Of a stretch of DNA of 64,000 nucleotides, positions 12,401 to 20,189 are shown piece by piece. Within the stretch, counting starts at the first letter, position 1. Each line of letters begins with the position of its first letter. The DNA comes from Agapetus fuscipes. Taxonomy: Eukaryota; Arthropoda; Insecta; Trichoptera; Glossosomatidae. Both the position numbers and the translations under genes were made by a program. The notes beneath the pieces were generated by a model that saw only the letters and a list, made by a program, of their open reading frames with translations, did no database searches and was not told the origin of the DNA. The DNA is taken from assembly GCA_951799405.1 (NCBI GenBank), contig OX637339.1, positions 10,106,001 through 10,170,000 on the forward strand. Direction: 5' to 3'.

Positions 12401-15400
12401 TTAAAAAAAAATAAAAAATGGATTTCAATCTGTAATCTAAGTTGCAAACATATATAACATTTGAGATTCATATAACATGCATTCTTACAAGCAGACATGT
12501 ATAAGTTCGCGCTTACATATGCTGCATGTGTACATACAACATAACAACCCATTCCAAATGAACATAAGCCCTGCAACTATTGCCAACCTTCCCTGAAACA
12601 AAGGTGAAATTTGCAAAGTAAACCATTTTTTTAAGTATGGGTGGTCAGCCTCATACCAACCTATAAGTCAACGAAATTATTTTGTGTATTTCTTTACATA
12701 ATCTAAGTTGCAAAGATACATACCATTTGAGATTCATATTAAATGCATTCCCTCAAGCACACACTTATAAGTTCGCTCTTACACATGCTGCATGTGTCCT
12801 TACAACATAAAAACACAATCTCTAATGAACATAAGCTCTGCAACTCTTGCCCATCTTCCCTCAAACAGGGGTGACGTTGGCAAAGTGAACCATTTTTACA
12901 GTATGGGTGGTCAGCCTCATACCAACCTATAAGACAAGGAAATTATTTTGATTTCTATTCTTTATAATCTGTAATTTAAGTTGCAAAGCTATATTACATA
13001 GTTATATAACAGTGACAAAACGATACATGACCAAATAACAAAGTAACAAAACAGCACAGTGACAAAAAAAGCACGGGGACAAATAAACAGTGAAAAAACA
13101 GGAAGGTGACAAAAGAGCACATTGACATAACAGCACAGTGACAAAACAGCACGGTGATAAAACAGCACAGTGATCTAACAGCACAGTGTCAAAACGGCAC
13201 ATTGACAAAAAAGCACGGTGACAAAACAGCACAGTGACATAACAGCACAGTGACAAAACAGCACGGTGACAAAACAGCACAGTGATATAACAGCACAGTG
13301 ACAAAACGGCACATTGACAAAAAAGCACGGTGACAAAACAGCACAGTGACATAACAGCACAGTGACAAAACAGCACAGTGAAAAAAAATGACGGTCACAA
13401 AACAACACAGTGACAAATCAGCACAGTGACCAAACTACACGGTGACAAAACACCACAGTAACAAAACAGCACAGTGACAAAGCAGCACGTTGACAAAACA
13501 GCATAGTGACAAAACAACACGGAGACAAAAAAGCACAGTGAAAGAACAGCACAGTGACACAACAACACGGTGACAAAACAACACGGTAACAAAACAGCAC
13601 AGTGACAAAACAGCACAGTGACAAAACAGCACAGTGACAAATCAGCACAGTGTCAAAACAGCACAGTGACAGAACAGCACTTTAACCAAAAATCACAGTG
13701 ACATAAGTACACACACAAGTACACTAGCAGACTCGTAAAAGTTCACGCTTACACATGCTGCATGTGGACTTACAACATAAACACCCAACTCAAATGAACA
13801 TAAGTGCAACTCTTTTTGCACTTATGTTCATTTGAGTAAAAAAATTTAATATTTGCATACACTATCGATGTATTTATTATATTAAGGTATAACCGTTTAC
13901 AGTGCGGGATATTCCCAGTATTTTTTTGTAATGGCGGATTTTCATAAATTTATTTTATCAAAGCCTAACAAATCTAAGTAAATGTTCTTTTACAAAAACT
14001 GTGTGTTTTTATTTTACATGTTTTTTAATACTACGAAGTTTAACGCAAGGAAACTATGTGCAATATAAACATTTCACAAATGCTAAGGGGTTGGGCTGCG
14101 TAGCAGCCAGGGGCAACGCCCCTAGTTATTTATATTATAACTATCTTATTACAAAATTCCTAACACAAGGATCAGGCCATTTGATAATTTTTACTTTCCA
14201 GACTCCGCCATCTTGGTTGTACCACTGGCCCGGGGGTCCCTCCAGTGCCCAAGCCTTCCTGTTGGGCCTGGTGTCTCGAGCAGCCTCTGCCCGCGCCCAC
14301 GCCCTTTCTCTGCAGGCAGCAGGCAGCCCCGCACCTCCCCCCCAGGACCGCCTGCTGCGCCCCGCTAGGGCTCTGCCCGCCCTGCTGTGGGACGCTGCCA
14401 GGAAGCTCAATGTGCCCCCGGAGCAGCTCACCACCGTCACCAAGTGGGGGGAAGAAGGTAAGGCTTATATATGGAACGTGTTCTGCCCGGTTTGTCTATG
14501 GATTACTGGGAAAATTATATGAAATTCATTGCAGCGGAGAGATTGCACTTTCTCTTCTTTTATTGGGCTTGTTTTTCTTCTTTTTGTGATAATTGTAAAT
14601 CATTGTAGCAGTTGGAGAGTTGCTTTCCGAGATCTCTTGCCGTGATCTATCAGAGCTGTAGCTTCCCAACGTTTTGCCCTTGTTTGCCATGGGCTTCATC
14701 AGCGTGATGATGATGTAATGCAGGTAGATAGAAAAGCGAGGTTTAGAGAAGAAATGGGGTGATGACTGGCAGTCTGCATCACAGGAGGAGTAGCAGCAAA
14801 ATCAGATCTATAAAATGAAAAAGAAGAAAAAGAAGGTTAAGAGCAAGTGGTGGGAAGAGACAGGCTATCATCTGTTACTGTTACTGTATCCTGCCGCCGT
14901 TCCACTAGGGGTGGCCGGTACCTCCGCAGATGCGCCTCCACTTTTTTCCGTCCTTACAAACCACTTTCATTTCCTCAATATTCATCACCTTTTTCATACA
15001 TACTCTTCTCTTATTCTCACTCTGCAGATTCCATTCTTTCGCAATCTCACCTATTTGGTCTAACCATTCTTTCCTCGGCCTTCCCCTTCCGCGCTTTCCT
15101 CTGACATTTCCTTTGTACACTTTCTTCGATAGTCGTTCATCATCCATTCTTTTGAGATGTCTGAACCATCGCATCGTACTTTTTTGTATTTTCATTCTCA
15201 TATTTTCTTTTATACCACACTCGTTTATCACCCAATCATTACGTACTCTATCATTCAGTGTCTTTCCAGCCATTGCTCTCAGGTAAGCCATTTCAACCGT
15301 ACATACTTTACTCAGCTCACATTCATTAACTGTCCACGCCTCACTTCCATACATCAATGTCGGAACCAATATGCCATTGTGGACCGCCAATCTCATATTC

Positions 15401-16352
15401 TTCGTAAGTTTCCTATTTCTTGCAATTCTTCCAATCGTTCCCATTACACTTCTTCCTCTACTAGCGCGCTTTTCCAATTCTATCGTCAATTTCCCATTCG
15501 ACTCAAACTTGCTTCCCAGATAATCAAATTCTTTCACGACCTCCACTCTTGTTTCATTCAGTCTTACATATCTCAATTTCCTCAGAGACAGGCTGGTGCC
15601 CTGCAGGACAGACACTCACACACTCTCGCCCATAGCTATACACATGTTGTGTGTGTGTTTCAGATGAAGTGTATGTGTTGCGGGACTTGTGGCTAGAGGG
15701 AGCAGTGTGAGAGGGAGACCTGCAGGACAGGCACTCACACACTCTCACCCATAGCTATACCTACACATGTGTGTGTGTTTCAGAGGGAGCGTATGTGTTG
15801 CGGGACTTGTGGCTAGAGGGAGCAGTGTGGGAGGGAGACAGGCTGGTGCCCTGCAGGACAGACACGCATACACACTCGCCTGCACCTCCCATAGCTATAC
15901 ACATCACACGGAAGGTGAGTATCCAAAACTGTAATTAAATAGGAGTTTTAGGCTAACACGGAAGGCTGATGATGCTGGAGAGTTGCTTTGTCTGTAGAAG
16001 CTGGAGCTTTCGCCCATGTCTGCAATGGGCTTCTTGAGTGTGAAAGTGAAGTGAAGATTATGTTGATAGAATTGTGATGAAAGTACACTTGGGGTATAAG
16101 AATGAAAAAGGAAGACGAATTTTTAACAAGAAAGTATAAGAATGCAATCTTTTAATGCAATGTTTTAGATTAACCTACTGTTTACTGATGCAGGATTCTT
16201 CCGAGGCGCGCCTGCAGGAGAGCTGTGTGGAGCTCCCCATGTACACCAGCAAGGAGAGGTGTGAGCTGGTGGGGAGTGTGAGGGCGCCCGCAGCCCAGCA
16301 GTTCAGCTCCAGCCTTTGGCTGCTCAACGCCACTGCGCTCATCATCTCATGA
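252..16352 (+). CDS. DYNC2H1: Cytoplasmic dynein-2 heavy chain, C-terminal 11 exons (5' part outside window)
   Basis: Joined exons: 252-444, 1443-1603, 2110-2349, 3897-4056, 5097-5362, 9350-9470, 10947-11089, 11725-11871, 14202-14457, 15784-15914, 16194-16352; 1977 bases, 658 residues plus TGA. All intron phases agree and all junctions are AG/GT. The product is the motor subunit of dynein-2, which drives retrograde intraflagellar transport in cilia; in insects this matters in ciliated sensory neurons. The part seen covers the end of the AAA+ ring (AAA5/AAA6) and the C-terminal domain. Family landmarks read in order: FQKSLIVWALRPEKL, PVLVVSSRGTDPT, HPQSRLWIIAEDAEV, RNNMLRTLSLW, ERTAYIPQGW, LSPLMALWKKLNSG and the ending CVELPMYTSKER, which matches the dynein-2 rather than the dynein-1 terminus. 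The catalytic AAA1 P-loop is upstream, outside the window. Introns are full of repeats; one (14458-15783) holds partial copies of the next exon. Confidence 0.95.
581..824 (-). repeat. SINE-like repeat (family 1, LINE 3'-tail related)
   Basis: Full-length - strand copy. Family 1 consensus starts CCTTGACTTATAGGTTGG, has the landmarks CTGACCACCCATACTGTAAA, GTTTCAGGGAAGGTCGGCAA and AAGCGCGAACTT, and ends in GCAACTTAGATTAGATT. This copy sits in the first DYNC2H1 intron of the window. Confidence 0.85.
820..940 (-). repeat. Dispersed repeat shared with 58240-58345
   Basis: catcaccacggttattctta, accgaatatcggtaatattt, gcggccatcttggattgaca recurs inverted at 58240-58345 within the transposon 57879-59215. 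Confidence 0.75.
1443..1603 (+). CDS. DYNC2H1: DYNC2H1 exon b
   Basis: Acceptor tgtgtattccag; completes the split codon (Gly) of the previous exon and ends in phase 0 at CKQ. It encodes PVLVVSSRGTDPT, the dynein 'P-(I/V)-L-x-x-S-x-G-x-D-P' strand. The donor gtctgc is weak for a GT-AG intron but is the only one that keeps the frame with the next exon. Confidence 0.88.
1855..1947. repeat. Inverted repeat in DYNC2H1 intron
   Basis: tttatagaataaagtagtat and its near-exact inverse aatactttattctataaa about 50 bases apart; a likely MITE or foldback remnant. Confidence 0.7.
2110..2349 (+). CDS. DYNC2H1: DYNC2H1 exon c
   Basis: Acceptor cttttgtccag and donor gtaaac, phase 0 on both sides, 80 codons. 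It encodes SGAWLIVSLSGVAW followed by HPQSRLWIIAEDAEV, which correspond to the conserved 'G-x-W-x-x-L-x-N-x-H' and 'F-R-L-W-x-x-x-E' blocks of AAA6. The usual Asn-Leu-His of the first block reads Ser-Gly-Val here, a divergent feature. Confidence 0.92.
2488..2590 (-). mobile_element. tRNA-derived SINE, body piece
   Basis: tatgccaacctcttcagttg, agtggggatcttccagcccc and ctcatttcttttggcgac match the block at 35818-35900. Confidence 0.7.
2610..3700 (+). mobile_element. RTE-like LINE fragment (second subfamily) in DYNC2H1 intron
   Basis: Contains the reverse transcriptase motif GVRQGCIMSPWLFNI (from about 2643), a degenerate catalytic region, then [31 protein letters not shown] and [12 protein letters not shown] sequence with frameshifts and stops. 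The 3' end differs from family 1: it ends WRQLCGGSGHP and then (TTACAG)n near 3690. A (GAT)n-headed repeat of about 70 bases interrupts the ORF at 2941-3011. Confidence 0.82.
2940..3011 (+). repeat. (GAT)n-headed short repeat inside a LINE ORF
   Basis: atgatgatgatgatgg then atttctttcctgtggcgcca and aggaccatctcaagggcgcc. The same unit occurs at 10772-10852 (-), 50075-50145 (+) and 57400-57455 (-, partial). Here it breaks the LINE reading frame. Confidence 0.78.
3715..3786 (-). mobile_element. tRNA-derived SINE, head only
   Basis: aaaatcatttctgacaccct and ggcatggaatgccagcattc with a B-box-like gatcgaaccc; directly after the LINE fragment 2610-3700. Confidence 0.7.
3897..4056 (+). CDS. DYNC2H1: DYNC2H1 exon d
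   Basis: Acceptor gttaatttcag; phase 0 in, one extra base out. The peptide APSGIRNNMLRTLSLW then FSLALCHSVMLERTAYIPQ matches the dynein block 'P-x-G-(L/I)-(K/R)-x-N-(L/M)-x-R' and 'F-x-L-x-x-x-H-x-x-x-x-E-R-x-x-Y-x-P-x-G-W', whose GW is completed by the next exon. Confidence 0.94.
4083..4335 (+). mobile_element. Fragment of a different RTE-type LINE
   Basis: Translates to MLANKNLKLELPLRMVRCY, LYDMEGWTLTQCPENRI and FEMWVYRRMLKVSWMDRVTN, the typical RTE C-terminal block (E-x-W-T-L ... F-E-M-W-x-Y-R-R-M-L-x-x-S-W-x-D-x-V-T-N), then a short (ATA)n tail. Unrelated at DNA level to the family above. Confidence 0.8.
4336..4752 (-). mobile_element. 5S-rRNA-derived SINE (SINE3 type), full length
   Basis: Read on the - strand: a 5S rRNA-like head (4750-4635) with the C-box-like gaagttaagcaacattggg and cttggatgggtta, a body with cggagcacaaaa and gcagagggctcttgaggtgt, and an (ATT)n tail at the low-coordinate end. 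The 5S internal promoter region is recognisable. Confidence 0.85.
5097..5362 (+). CDS. DYNC2H1: DYNC2H1 exon e
   Basis: Acceptor tatatttctag; the split codon plus TGG restores the conserved Gly-Trp after IPQ. It encodes GWRTDYGFSWGDAQAG and later LFGGR, the counterpart of the 'Y-G-G-R' motif of dynein C-terminal regions. Ends in phase 0 before donor gtatgg. The exon is strongly GC-rich compared with its AT-rich introns. Confidence 0.94.
5575..5815 (-). mobile_element. tRNA-derived SINE, head missing
   Basis: Matches 35700-35950 (cgcaactaagctacacatat, cgccaaccacttcagttgaa, aaataaacaccgaaacgg). Confidence 0.8.
6275..6358 (+). mobile_element. 5S-derived SINE, 3' tail piece
   Basis: ggctcttggggtgtgtttca, aaaacagcgcccatcaaata, then tcctcctaatataattatt. 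Confidence 0.65.
6926..7183. repeat. 258-bp near-perfect palindrome, Penelope-terminal type
   Basis: Two 125-base arms centred near 7053, from about tttaattttataatttttga out to its inverse. Each arm contains a hammerhead-like core: ctgatga (7062-7068), stem II gacc/ggtc, gaaa (7083-7086) on +, and the mirror image on - with its core at 7039-7045. Sequence just left (gtgtattaacactgtgaaaa) recurs near 41720. Lies in the DYNC2H1 intron between exons e and f. Confidence 0.85.
7235..7900 (+). mobile_element. Unclassified repeat with clustered GAGCGGACTCC words
   Basis: Contains two tandem copies of about 135 bases (7441-7560 and 7580-7665: actccgctcgactagcaaca, atttcatagaagtgcttcca). The same sequence lies inverted at 19185-19565. 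Start tttatgcccgctttccactg recurs at 18613. Non-coding; looks like a non-autonomous DNA element. Confidence 0.7.
7947..8206 (+). repeat. SINE-like repeat family 1
   Basis: Diverged full-length + copy (ggttggctgtggctgacc ... aacattagattaga). Confidence 0.75.
9350..9470 (+). CDS. DYNC2H1: DYNC2H1 exon f
   Basis: Acceptor cattgtctttcag, donor gtaagt. Phase 0 in, one base out. The peptide begins DYLPVLSEFP and contains LSLPNNVHKTKEHQAA, equivalent to the dynein motif '(F)-G-L-P-x-N-x-x-x-x-x-x-x' near the start of the C-terminal domain. Confidence 0.9.
10772..10852 (-). repeat. (GAT)n-headed short repeat
   Basis: Inverse of the 2940-3011 unit: ggcacccttgagatggtcat, aaacggcaccatggg, then catcatcatcat. 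Confidence 0.75.
10947..11089 (+). CDS. DYNC2H1: DYNC2H1 exon g
   Basis: Acceptor tatatatttcag, donor gtaact. Phase 1 in, phase 0 out. The peptide ends with WKKQLSPLMALWKKLNSG, matching the dynein-2 'W-x-x-x-L-S-P-x-L-x-L-W-K-K-L-N' segment of the C-terminal domain. Confidence 0.92.
11262..11645 (+). mobile_element. RTE-like LINE ORF fragment split by a SINE
   Basis: Left part matches the LINE ORF around [12 protein letters not shown] and right part matches the RSDRVRNDF region, both with substitutions. The gap between them is filled by the family 1 SINE at 11319-11558. Degenerate, non-coding. Confidence 0.75.
11319..11558 (-). repeat. SINE-like repeat family 1 inserted in a LINE ORF fragment
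   Basis: Complete - strand copy. Sequence on both its sides (11262-11318 and 11559-11645) matches consecutive parts of the + strand RTE-like LINE ORF at 61370-61500, so this repeat moved on its own into the LINE. Confidence 0.85.
11725..11871 (+). CDS. DYNC2H1: DYNC2H1 exon h
   Basis: Acceptor gtgtgtgcag, donor gttagt, 49 codons in phase 0. The peptide starts with a Gly-rich stretch (VSGGGGGVQAL) and continues VREWEAAVLGVRGVH, the helix that in other dyneins reads 'E-x-x-x-x-x-x-L-x-x-x-(I/V)-x-x-S-L'. It ends 39 bases before the assembly gap; joining to the next exon leaves no missing sequence. Confidence 0.88.
11910..12109. other. Assembly gap (200 N)
   Basis: A run of exactly 200 N, so probably a scaffold gap of unknown true size. 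It lies in the intron between DYNC2H1 exons h and i; the protein is continuous across it, so no coding exon appears to be lost. Confidence 0.99.
12432..12674 (-). repeat. SINE-like repeat family 1 (first of a head-to-tail trio)
   Basis: Full-length copy (taatctaagttgcaaac ... cctataagtcaacga). Followed by two more copies in the same orientation. Confidence 0.85.
12699..12940 (-). repeat. SINE-like repeat family 1 (second of the trio)
   Basis: Full-length copy, same orientation as its neighbours, separated by about 25 bases, which suggests local tandem duplication rather than independent insertions. Confidence 0.85.
13009..13703. repeat. 16-bp minisatellite, about 43 units
   Basis: Unit gacaaaacagcacagt with scattered variants (cacggt, ataaca, aaaaag). 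Because 16 is not a multiple of 3, all three frames of the reverse strand are open and give repeated LCCFVTVLFCHCAV-like peptides; these are not genes. Confidence 0.95.
13788..13837. repeat. Perfect 22-bp hairpin in SINE sequence
   Basis: Arms 13788-13809 and 13816-13837 with a 6-base loop. The left arm is the normal SINE sequence (caaatgaacataag), the right arm its exact inverse copy. Confidence 0.9.
14202..14457 (+). CDS. DYNC2H1: DYNC2H1 exon i
   Basis: Acceptor ttttactttccag, donor gtaagg; phase 0 in, one base out. The peptide TPPSWLYHWPGGPSSAQAFL matches the dynein C-terminal '(P)-x-x-W-x-x-x-W-x-G-P-x-x-x-x-x-(F/Y)-L' block, followed by an Ala/Arg/Pro-rich insert and ALLWDAARKLNVP. Confidence 0.93.
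14600..14730 (-). mobile_element. Solo Penelope-terminal-like piece in DYNC2H1 intron
   Basis: On the - strand, ctgatga (14702-14696), stem gccc...gggc, then aaaacgttggg; the canonical gaaa reads aaaa. A relative at 15970-16045 (- strand: ctcaaga, gccc...gggc, gaaagctcc) lies in the next intron; both are followed by gagagttgctt on +. Confidence 0.55.
14870..15583 (-). mobile_element. RTE-like LINE fragment (second subfamily) beside the exon duplication
   Basis: On the - strand: [64 protein letters not shown], ending RRICGGTGHP and a 3' (GTTACA)n tail at 14870-14890. Same subfamily as 2610-3700. Its 5' truncation point (about 15583) touches the first partial copy of DYNC2H1 exon j. Confidence 0.86.
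15585..15783 (+). pseudogene. Two upstream partial copies of DYNC2H1 exon j
   Basis: Bases 15661-15720 repeat 15781-15839 at a spacing of exactly 120, including the tttcag acceptor. Read in the same phase, this copy gives DEVYVLRDLWLEGAV and then TGA, where the functional exon has TGG (Trp). It also lacks 11 bases (aggctggtgcc). A further copy at 15585-15660 holds only the later part of the exon, running into the (GT)n acceptor tract. They are tandem exon duplicates, not coding as they stand; inclusion of the middle copy would truncate the protein. Confidence 0.8.
15784..15914 (+). CDS. DYNC2H1: DYNC2H1 exon j (functional copy of a tandemly repeated exon)
   Basis: Acceptor gtgtgtgtttcag, donor gtgagt; phase 1 in, phase 0 out. 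The peptide YVLRDLWLEGAVWEGDRLV is the dynein '(I/L)-x-G-L-x-L-E-G-A-x-W-x-x-x-x-L' strand of the C-terminal beta-barrel. Two partial copies lie just upstream (15585-15783); this is the only copy that reads through and has a donor. Confidence 0.88.
16194..16352 (+). CDS. DYNC2H1: DYNC2H1 terminal exon k with stop
   Basis: Acceptor ttactgatgcag, phase 0, 52 codons plus TGA at 16350-16352. The peptide CVELPMYTSKERCELVGSVR and the closing SSSLWLLNATALIIS correspond to the last beta strands of dynein-2 heavy chain ('L-P-V-Y-x-x-x-x-R' and a 'W-x-x-x-G-x-A-L-x-L' ending). Confidence 0.93.
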   Translation, partial: DSSEARLQESCVELPMYTSKERCELVGSVRAPAAQQFSSSLWLLNATALIIS

Positions 16353-18166
16353 ACAGCAAATCCTCTATCCATTTCCTGCAACCTTAAGCATTTTCTATAA
16401 ACGTTTTCTCTGGTGTGACATTTCTTCTTCTTTAACATTTTTAGAACCAAATTATCTCACCATTAAATCGATCAATATAAATAGACATGGGCCATGGCAT
16501 ACTTCTGTTTCTTACCATAGCAACAAACGTACCATGAACACACAATAATTGGTAAACAATGAAAAAATGTGACATAAGATATTAAAGTTGTATGTCAAAA
16601 AGAGCATAAATATGACGGTTGCCGGGAAACTGATTATATCAAGGCTTTGTTTGTATAAAGCGTGCGCCCTACGGCACTCTTTTTGGTAGACAAATCGGCT
16701 CAGATGCTGTATCTATACCTTTATGTTTATCAATGCCATTAACATGTTTTTTTTTATAATAATTGATTTCTACCTTAAATCTCAAGTTTTCAATGGCAGC
16801 TGCCTTTACAAACTTTTATGAATGGCAAAAAATAATGATGAATATTGCTACAAGCCAATCTTATGATTGAGCAGAAGAAAATGTACTAACTGCACTAAGT
16901 GCTCATGATGTCATTACCTGTAATGGAGCAACTTAGTGCCACCTTCCTCTTCTTGCCAGTCTGACTACTAGGGTATGTAGTGCCTTCAATCTATTCAAAT
17001 GTGCTAGCCATGTCAATGAAAAAGTTTTCTTTTAGTATATTCAATATATTTTTTTATTTGTAATGTTGTATATTTGATTACATTATAATTTATTTATTTA
17101 TATTCACTAATGTGTTGTTTTATAGACAATAAGGTACATTGCAAACACGTAGTATAGATGCCATATTCACAAATAACACTATGATTCTGCACTTTAATGT
17201 CAAACGTATGATTGATGCTTATGTAAATTCAAAACAACTAATCACTTTCCTTGACACATAAATTGTATGAGGCTAACCACCCATACTGTCAAAAATGTTT
17301 CACTTTGCCAATGACACCCGTATTCCAGGCTGTGTTGCAAAGTGTATCATCATTTGATAACTGTTTTTATTTTGTACTTATGCAGCATCAGTAAGCACAA
17401 ACTTAAACATGTCTACTTTTTGAAATGCATTAAATATGAATATTAAATTATATACTTTTGCAACTGAGATTACAGATAGACATGATGCTTTAATTGCTTT
17501 TGACACCTTGCTTACGTTTTGCTTAAAATGCTATGTGTAACTTCTTCAGAGCTGTTCAAATCAACCAATCGCAGGCTTGAGATTCACACACAGCCTTGTG
17601 AGGTTTCATAGCGTCATTTGTGAATAAGGTGTAAGTATTTTAAGCTTACGGCAGTGGAAACATTCCAAAGCCTAGGTATATTAAATGCCTTATGAATAAG
17701 AAAACAATAATTTTGGACAGATTGTTCTATAATCCAGAAACACACTATTTTTACAAGTTTTTTTTAGTTCTATTTGGGATTTAAGCCACACAAGTACCTT
17801 TCGATTTGTAGCTTTAGCCCAATAGAGCTAAAATAGTATTTTAAATGTTTTGGATTGGGTTTTAATTAGTATATTAATAACAGTTTACTTAAATTGTATA
17901 CACTTGATAGAGATTTTATATTTTTATATAGATTTGAGATAGTTCACAAATATATGATAAAATTGGTCCTAACAATCGATAAAACATCTTAAAAAATATT
18001 GTTTAAAAATTAAATAACTTGGATTATTCTGTTTAATGTACAATAAAGTTTATAAAATATAGTCAATGTAAAATGGAATAGAAATTTCAGTGTCTCATAA
18101 AAATCACAATATTTGGCGAGATAGACAAAAATAGGGATATTTTTAAACATAAAACTAATACGAATA
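16353..18166. other. Spacer after DYNC2H1
   Basis: No gene recognised. Contains the expected DYNC2H1 3' untranslated region (extent unknown; an aataaa is present near 18043), an old family 1 repeat (17248-17478) and otherwise unassigned AT-rich sequence. Confidence 0.5.
17248..17478 (+). repeat. SINE-like repeat family 1
   Basis: Old + copy in the spacer after DYNC2H1, with the start ttccttgacacataaattg and the end gcaactgagattacagata; the middle is rearranged. Confidence 0.75.
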
Positions 18167-18343
18167 AGGCTGGTTTTAGTGTCGCGCTGACAACGCGCTG
18201 ACCATCAGCGCTGACCGTTCAAAATATATGAACCTGTAGGAAGCGTTTTAGAATGGCGCGTAGCTGTCAGCGCGAGAAGTTCATATATTTGGCTGTCAGC
18301 GCTGACGGTCAGCGTGTTGTCAGCGCGACACTAAAACCAGCCT
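18167..18343. mobile_element. 177-bp MITE with about 65-bp inverted ends
   Basis: aggctggttttagtgtcgcg against its inverse cgcgacactaaaaccagcct; arms rich in cagcgctgac. No target duplication is clear. Confidence 0.85.
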
Positions 18344-18612
18344 AAAAGAGACGACCAGTTAGGTTTTACAGAGCCTCGAATAACAATGGACTCCGAAATT
18401 AAAGTATCTCTCAGCTATATCATGCCACCCATAGTAAACAAGAAATTGGATTCCCAAAAATCAAAGAATCTTTTTATTTTTAGAGCACCTGATTTTATCT
18501 CTGGGGTCAAAGAAAACTCAAAAAATTTATTATCAATGCAGATTATCACTAAAAAATACACATTCATGAGATATTAATTGCACAACATATTTATTTTTGC
18601 AAAATTACAAGG

Positions 18613-18890
18613 TTTATGCCCGCTTTCCACTGTGAGCGGGAAATAGCTGAGCGGAGCGTAGTGAAATAGTTTTGGCCTTCCATTGCGAAAGAGTTTTAAA
18701 AAATAATGGTATTTGCCTTCCACAGCCAACGAGCTCGACGGAGTGAGCTAGGCGGGAAATGAGATGAGTCAGATGAAAGAGTTGTTTGCCTTCCATCTAC
18801 AGCGGGCTTAGCGGAGCCCACAGAGTAGCCAACTAGGCGACATGACAGTTTGTGACGGCTCGTTGCAGCCTACTCCCAGATCAAACGTTT
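18613..18890 (+). repeat. Relative of the 7235-7900 repeat
   Basis: tttatgcccgctttccactg followed by degenerate reiterated blocks (ttgccttccac/at, agcggag, gcgggaaat). Shares the terminal motif with 7419-7440. Confidence 0.6.
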
Positions 18891-18925
18891 TAATTATTAA
18901 TACTAATGTTATTTAGTATTTGTAT

Positions 18926-19170
18926 TCCTTGACTTATAGGTTGGTATGAGTCTGACCACCCATACTGTAAAAAATGGTCCACTTTGCCAATGTCACCCCT
19001 GTTTCAGGGAATGTCGGCAAGAGTTGCAGGGCTTATGTTCATTTGAGGTTTGGATTTCATTTGTAAGTACACATTCAGCATTTGTAAGCGCGAACTACAC
19101 GTGTTTGTTTGTGGGCATGCATTTGAGAGCCTTAAATGTTAATATATCTCTGCAACTTAGATTATAGATT
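18926..19170 (+). repeat. SINE-like repeat family 1
   Basis: Well-preserved full-length + copy, from ttccttgacttataggttgg to gcaacttagattatagatt. Confidence 0.88.
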
Positions 19171-19184
19171 ATGTAAAAAAGTTT

Positions 19185-19565
19185 TTTTTTGTTTCGAAAA
19201 ATAAAAAGTAATGTATTATTTTGCTTTAATACATAAAAAGTAGATGTTTGAAATAAAACATACATTTTAATATTTTCAAATTTATAAAATAATGTATGTG
19301 TTTTTGTAAATCCTGTATGATGTGTTTTATCGCTGTCACGCAACTGCGCGGGGGGCACGGGGGAGCGGAGTCCGTTGAAAACTAGCGGCCGAGACCATGA
19401 CACAGCGGACTCATTTTTTACTCGCTCAGTCCGCTCCGCTCACTCCGCTGTCGGTGGAAGCACTTCTATGAAATTTACTGTTGCTAGTCGAGCGGAGTCC
19501 GTACGGAGTCCGCTCGAAACTCGCTCAACTCTGCGACCACTTTTGTAACTCTTTGTACTCGCTCA
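19185..19565 (-). mobile_element. Second copy of the 7235-7900 repeat
   Basis: Inverted match to 7510-7895 over its whole length (gcgactagcaacagtaaatt region and the AT-rich end aaaacatacattttaatat), truncated by a 5S-SINE at 19566. Confidence 0.78.
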
Positions 19566-19786
19566 GTCGTCGCTACAAAGCGCCAATACTCAAGCAAGAC
19601 CCAGTTGCTGTAAGGCTGGATGGACCTTTGGTGATCGGTCATTGGTAAAGGTTTATGAATTTTTCAACTCAGCGAAGAGCACATTCGAAATATAAATGGT
19701 ATATTTTTGTGCTCCGCCGGGATCCGAATCCACAACCTTCCATTTACGAGTCCGAAGTGTTGCCACTACGGACTACGGACCGGTCC
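19566..19786 (-). mobile_element. 5S-derived SINE, headless copy
   Basis: Matches the body of the 5S SINE (ggaccggtcc to gacgac) without the 5S head. Abuts the foreign repeat ending at 19565, with which it shares gctcag at the junction. Confidence 0.78.
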
Positions 19787-20189
19787 TTAGCAACAGATTT
19801 AAATAAATGTTTACCTTGTTTGATGTCATAATTTAGTTGTCTATGGAATTTGTTCAGAGTCCATTTTTACTTTTAGAAATGTACAATAAGTACATAATCA
19901 TAATAATAGGAGATTTGGTCATTTTCTTAGTAATTAGAAAATTCATTTAAACAAATATTAATTTGCTAGTGATTAGAAAATAAGTTTTTATAATATAAAA
20001 TTGTTAAGTATAGAAATATAACGTAAAATGTAATTTCTTTGGTTTTTTGCATTAAGTAGGTATACATGTAGCACAAACTTAAACAATAACTCAAGTATTT
20101 TTTTTTTTTTTTTTTAAGAGATCCTGTGCGGGAGACTCCCTAGATTCTAAAGACTCTAGGGGTCTATGACACTTGTTGTAGTGCCGCAG

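Larger units (their letters stand above)
12964..13837 (-). repeat. SINE-like repeat family 1 (third of the trio) interrupted by a minisatellite
   Basis: The 3' end of the repeat is at 12964-13008 and its middle continues at 13704-13810. Between them is a 16-bp tandem array. The 5' part is missing and replaced by a hairpin at 13788-13837. Confidence 0.8.

Noticed and set aside
13002..13648. Several long overlapping - strand reading frames with repeated LCCFVTVLFCHC
   Set aside because: They are translations of a 16-bp minisatellite in all three frames; no start context, splice logic or family.
13009..13703. A CRISPR array
   Set aside because: Units are contiguous without unique spacers, and the DNA is eukaryotic.
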